A stretch of DNA of 64,000 nucleotides from Pyrocephalus nanus (taxonomy: Eukaryota > Chordata > Aves > Passeriformes > Tyrannidae): the NCBI GenBank assembly GCA_038380795.1, contig CM076264.1, positions 13,080,001 to 13,144,000 of the forward strand, written 5' to 3'. The notes under the pieces are model-generated. The model did no database searches. It was not told the origin of the DNA and saw nothing but the letters and a program-made list of their open reading frames with translations. Numbering within the stretch: position 1 is the first letter of the stretch; each line of letters starts with the position of its first letter. Position numbers and translations under genes: made by a program. Of this stretch, positions 60,001 through 64,000 are shown in pieces.

Positions 60001-62735
60001 TTTTGTTAAAGTAAAACATAAGATATTGTCCTTAGACCCATTTTAATTGTAGCAACTTAGGTCCTCTTTGAAAATCACTCCCGTATTGGACTTTTTATTT
60101 GTGATAATAGCATAAACTTGTACAAAAATGGGACTGCAACAGAATTAAGAATGTCCCCGAGTTTTTTTTCCCCTCCTTTTGGAAACACAGAAATGAGATA
60201 TGCAGGATGTTTAAAACTGATCAGAGTTCACTGATCAAAGAAAACATATAATTCCATGTTTATTAACAATGGTTGTGTTTAAATAAAACTCACCATAGCA
60301 CACCGACATCAAAGTATTTTCCTTGGTCCCTTGGTGCTCATTGTTTATGGCATTCAGTATAGAGAGCGCCTTCCCATCCTCTCATTTATAAATAGCCCTT
60401 TGCTGATGGTAGTTTGCTATTACCAGTTTTACAACAGCATGCCATTCTGTCTTTGAAATTTCTACATAACACTGTGAAAAAATTGCACGGTTTACTGTTT
60501 TGAACACAGGCTTGAGAACTAGCATTCCTGGTTTCTATTCCTCTCTCTGTCAGCACTTTGCAGTCTGCCTGTGACCGAGCTGCTCATCTTCTTTACTTTC
60601 TTCTGCTACATCTGCCATTTTCCAGATCCCTCATCTGTCCTAATTTTGGATAGGTTCAAGCAGTTTTCTGGAGTTTTGTCTCACAATTTACAACATAATA
60701 GAAACTAATGAAGGCAGGGATAGAAAAGACATACTCTGTGCCAGTGGATTTTCTTTGCAGTGGAAAGTCTAGAGATTGCACAGGAAATAAACCCCAGGCA
60801 GCAATGTGACCAGTCCTATGCACTATAGAAGTACACCCAGGAAGGAGCAGTTGAGCACTTATGAAAAAAATATGGGAAGAGGGGATGTGGATACTCATGG
60901 TAAAAAGAGAAATCTAGGAAAAATAGAGAAAAAAAATTTAAAACCAAAACAGGTACAGAAGAAGCTTCCATTCTCATGTAGAAAATTAAAATTACTCATT
61001 CCCCATCCTTCACCTTCCTTCAAACAAAAGTATAGAAAATGGGAAGGGGGGAGGGAGGAACAGAGTAGAAAGGAAGGAAAACAGTAATAAGCAAGGATGT
61101 TAACAGGCAGGTCAAAACCCATGTCTTGCTAAGGAATTAAACTGCTATGGAAATAAAAGCCTCAAGGGGTAGCCAGGGAGTGGGGGCTGAGGAGAAATGC
61201 TCTCTCAGTTACAGGAAAATTTCCTTTGAAATTTACAGGGAATGTTCTCAATCTGCAAGCCACGTATCTTCACACTTAGCTAAAAGGCATGTACGTCAAA
61301 GATCAGAGAGGGAGCTTACAGAAAGGTTCACGGCCAGGAGATGCTGATGTTCCACAGACAGCCCTGGGACTGTGAGGACTCGTCTGGCAATAACACAGGA
61401 CCACAGGACTACCTGGCAGTGCTGGCCCTGCTAGCTCCTACTGCTGTGCTTCCTCCCATAGCCAGGGAATTCAATAACCAGCTGCCTGAGATTACCTGAT
61501 CGTTGCTGATCAGTTGACACTGTCTGGATAACTGGAGGTAGCTCTACAGCAAGAGCTTGGACATCCCTCTCACCAACAGCATTAAAATTACTTGGTTGGA
61601 ATTACTGTCATTCTTTAAGTTTTCTCTCTCTCCCACATGCTCCTTCCTATGAGAATGAAAATGTCAGCTCCTCATTTGAGAAGGCCAGTGCAAAAACATG
61701 ACACAGAACAGGCAACTTTCAAGGGCTTTTTGTAGTCTTTTTAGCAGGGAAACTTCTGAGGCCTCAATAAGCAATAAAATTGGAAGAGACCCAGAATCTC
61801 TTTTGCCAAAAGCATCCCACATTTTATATAGGAATGGAGGTCTAGCCTGCTAGAAAAGACTGAAAGGCAGGTCACTGTTCTAGAGACAGTGAATTAATAA
61901 GGAGGTAGTGCATACAGTGATTCAAACAACTTTTTTTTTTTTTAGTTCACACACTGACAGCATAAAAATAGATTGTTTTATGACAGTGTGAGCAATGGAT
62001 CTGCCAAGCTGAATTTAAACTCAGCTCCATTACAGAATTATAGCCCATCAAATGGCATGACATGCAATATTTCATTTGCTGGCTCACTGCTACACTGTCT
62101 GTGAGAAAACATAAAACCAGTATCTTTGCAGACTCTATTATTCATATATTCTGAAACTGAGTGGTATTAGTTAATGAGAAAGAAAGGCAGAATTCTTACA
62201 TGAAATATTTTTTTCCATTTCAATCCTAATTAAAACAAGCTAAGCCCAAAAATTGAAGAACTGATCATGATCACTAATTGGAAAAGAAGAAATGGGAAAT
62301 ATATTTACTAAAAAGATTTTACTGATTCACCTTTAATATTTCTTCTTTTTTTTCCCTAAATGAATAATGGAAACACTTTTTTTTTCCCCCCAAATAATTC
62401 ATCTTCTATTCATACAACTGAAAAATTCAAGTTTTTTACCATCTCTATTTACTATTGCACTGGAGAATAAATTTCAGAGTATGACAGGTAGTTTATGTTT
62501 AGAGAAATTATTGCATTACTTTAAAGCTACACAGAACCACACCTTCCTGTGCTGGCACTATATAGCTTTTGGGGTTTCCAAAAGAGAAGTAACACTAGCA
62601 AAGATGTACTTGTATGAGTATATATTCCATATTTTTCAATAATGTGTGTATATATTTATACTCCTCAACTGGTGGATTTTGATAAAGTAATTGTTCATAT
62701 AGTTCAAATCTTTAAATAGCTGATCTAAATCACAG
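54072..62735. other. AT-rich stretch without recognised genes
   Basis: No exon, RNA or mobile element supported on either strand. A 211-codon plus frame (53965-54600) is mostly the (TA)n repeat and flanking T-rich sequence. Confidence 0.4.
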
Positions 62736-62925
62736 AAACACAGAATCACAGTATGACTTGGGTTGGAAGGGACTTTAAAGCTCCTTAGTTCCAACCTCCT
62801 TGCAATATGCAGGGAAACCTTTCACTAGACCAGGTTGCTCAGAGCTCCATCCAATCTGGCCTTGAACATTTCCAAGGATGGGAAATCCACAACTTCCCTG
62901 AAAGGCCCATCCTGATCCATAAGGT
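62736..62925 (-). mobile_element. CR1 LINE 3' fragment
   Basis: Opens GAATCACAGTATGACTTGGG and GTTGGAAGGGACTTTAAAG, followed by CTAGACCAGGTTGCTCAGAG and CCATCCAATCTGGCCTTGAA. This is the CR1 3' end in reverse orientation. About 190 bp are present and the copy is moderately diverged. Confidence 0.92.
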
Positions 62926-64000
62926 GTGTTGGAACAGAAAACAAGGATGACATTTGCAGTTTTGAAGGTGGCCAGTGTCAGGTCTGAAATGGTTATATAG
63001 TTTACTGTATTATATCAACATCCAAAACTGAAAGGATTCACCAACAATTATTGCCTAGTCAAAGAACGTATTTTTAAGGTACAAAATTACAAACTATGTC
63101 AAAACCATGTGCTGAGCAAGATCTATGTTTGTGAAACTTGAGCCAACTAAAAGCATAGTAGCAGGGTGTCAGAGAAATTTTATAGTTGGCTCCTATAATA
63201 TGTACTTTTTCATTAATTTTTTTTCTATTAGCACAGAAAATAAAAGTTTAGATCTCCAGTCAGAAGCAGGGGAGGATGGCCTTCTTTGGAAACACATTTT
63301 GTCTCTTTTAATTTCTATGTTAGATATCTAATAGACATATCTCATATTGGTTTGGGGCACAAAATTCTTAGCAAACCAGAGGAGATTTGCTTGATGATAG
63401 AGACAGTGAAGAAGTGGCTTTTCCCCAGTCTTGTTCTGCTGCTATTCTGCACTCCTTCACATCTCTAACTTTCCTAAATAAGCACCCCAGGTCCCTCTGC
63501 TGAAGACATTCACATGACAGGCTCCCCCTCTATATCCATATAACATTCCAGCCCTTCTTCCAGCTCTTTCTCAGAAGATCCAGTGATTAGGACAGAAGGA
63601 ATAATGAAGGAGAAACATCTCAGGAATATCTGAAGAAGGATACTGAAACAGAAAGAGAAAAAACATGAGTCACTGCTTCCCCTGTGCCATCTGGCCAAGT
63701 GGGAGCGCTCCTAGGGTGGGAGCTGGTGAAGACCTATTTGAAGATGAGTTCCGGGAAATAACAGCTTTTCCTTCATTTCCTTTCAGTGTTGACTTTTTTC
63801 ATTCCTTCATGGACTGTATTTTAGCCCACCAGATGAAATAGTTCTGCCAGAGCTCTCTGAATACCTCTTGGGCTCAGGGGATGCAGTTACAAGCTGTCTA
63901 TCATTTACTACTTACTCCAGAGGAATCCAACAGTACAGAGAAATGTTTGGTTTGCTTTGCTTTCTCCAGAGCATTTCTCCAAGAATTAAGGCCTTTGGGG
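62926..64000. other. Right end of the window, no recognised genes
   Basis: AT-rich sequence with only short open frames and no support for exons or elements. Confidence 0.4.

Noticed and set aside
1..64000. tRNA, rRNA or snRNA genes
   Set aside because: I looked for tRNA-like A and B boxes and snRNA landmarks by eye and found none; the tRNA-His match at 7223-7240 is only a primer binding site.

Overview
The window looks like bird genomic DNA. The evidence is several CR1 LINE fragments (the dominant avian retrotransposon), a gammaretrovirus-like endogenous retrovirus, spliced genes with vertebrate splice sites, CpG islands, and no bacterial gene organisation. An RTE-clade LINE is also present. 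In birds this clade is known as AviRTE and is patchily distributed, which could narrow the species, but I cannot name it.

Layout. The first ~16 kb is GC-rich and dense. Positions 1-535 and 5063-5455 carry an unfamiliar satellite-like repeat in opposite orientations. Between them lies one exon recognisable as the last exon of an FGF5-type fibroblast growth factor, broken by a single in-frame TAA (2872-3210). A polypyrimidine tract, a 40-bp minisatellite and a CpG island follow (5456-6100). A complete LTR retrovirus copy occupies 6639-12371. It has two 581-bp LTRs differing at only 5 sites, a 4-bp ATGC target duplication, and a tRNA-His-type primer site. Its interior is heavily broken: gag has a stop and frameshifts, pol has lost most of RT and all RNase H, and env is not recognisable.

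Positions 13.8-16.9 kb hold a CpG-island promoter region. It contains a ~42-bp tandem array in which most units carry a YY1-type AAGATGGCG core and an ETS-type CCGGAA core. Also here are a 37-bp GC-rich tandem, a duplicated E-box block, and a plus-strand series of possible noncoding or unidentified exons.

From ~17 kb on the DNA is AT-rich and gene-poor. Notable items are a 58-bp tandem array of CTCF-like sites (21.45-21.66 kb), CR1 pieces (22.66, 27.52, 53.58 and 62.74 kb), and the RTE copy (25.18-27.3 kb). A minus-strand five-exon gene (39,419 to 34,484) has splice phases that join cleanly into a 145-residue single-pass type I membrane protein. Its size, exon plan and tail resemble glycophorins, but identity is not proven. 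Two GATA motifs lie just upstream of its first exon and a palindromic GATA pair lies in its last intron, as might be expected of an erythroid gene. Two orphan exon candidates (32.0-32.2 kb minus, 45.4 kb plus) could not be assigned. The last ~18 kb shows no supported gene.
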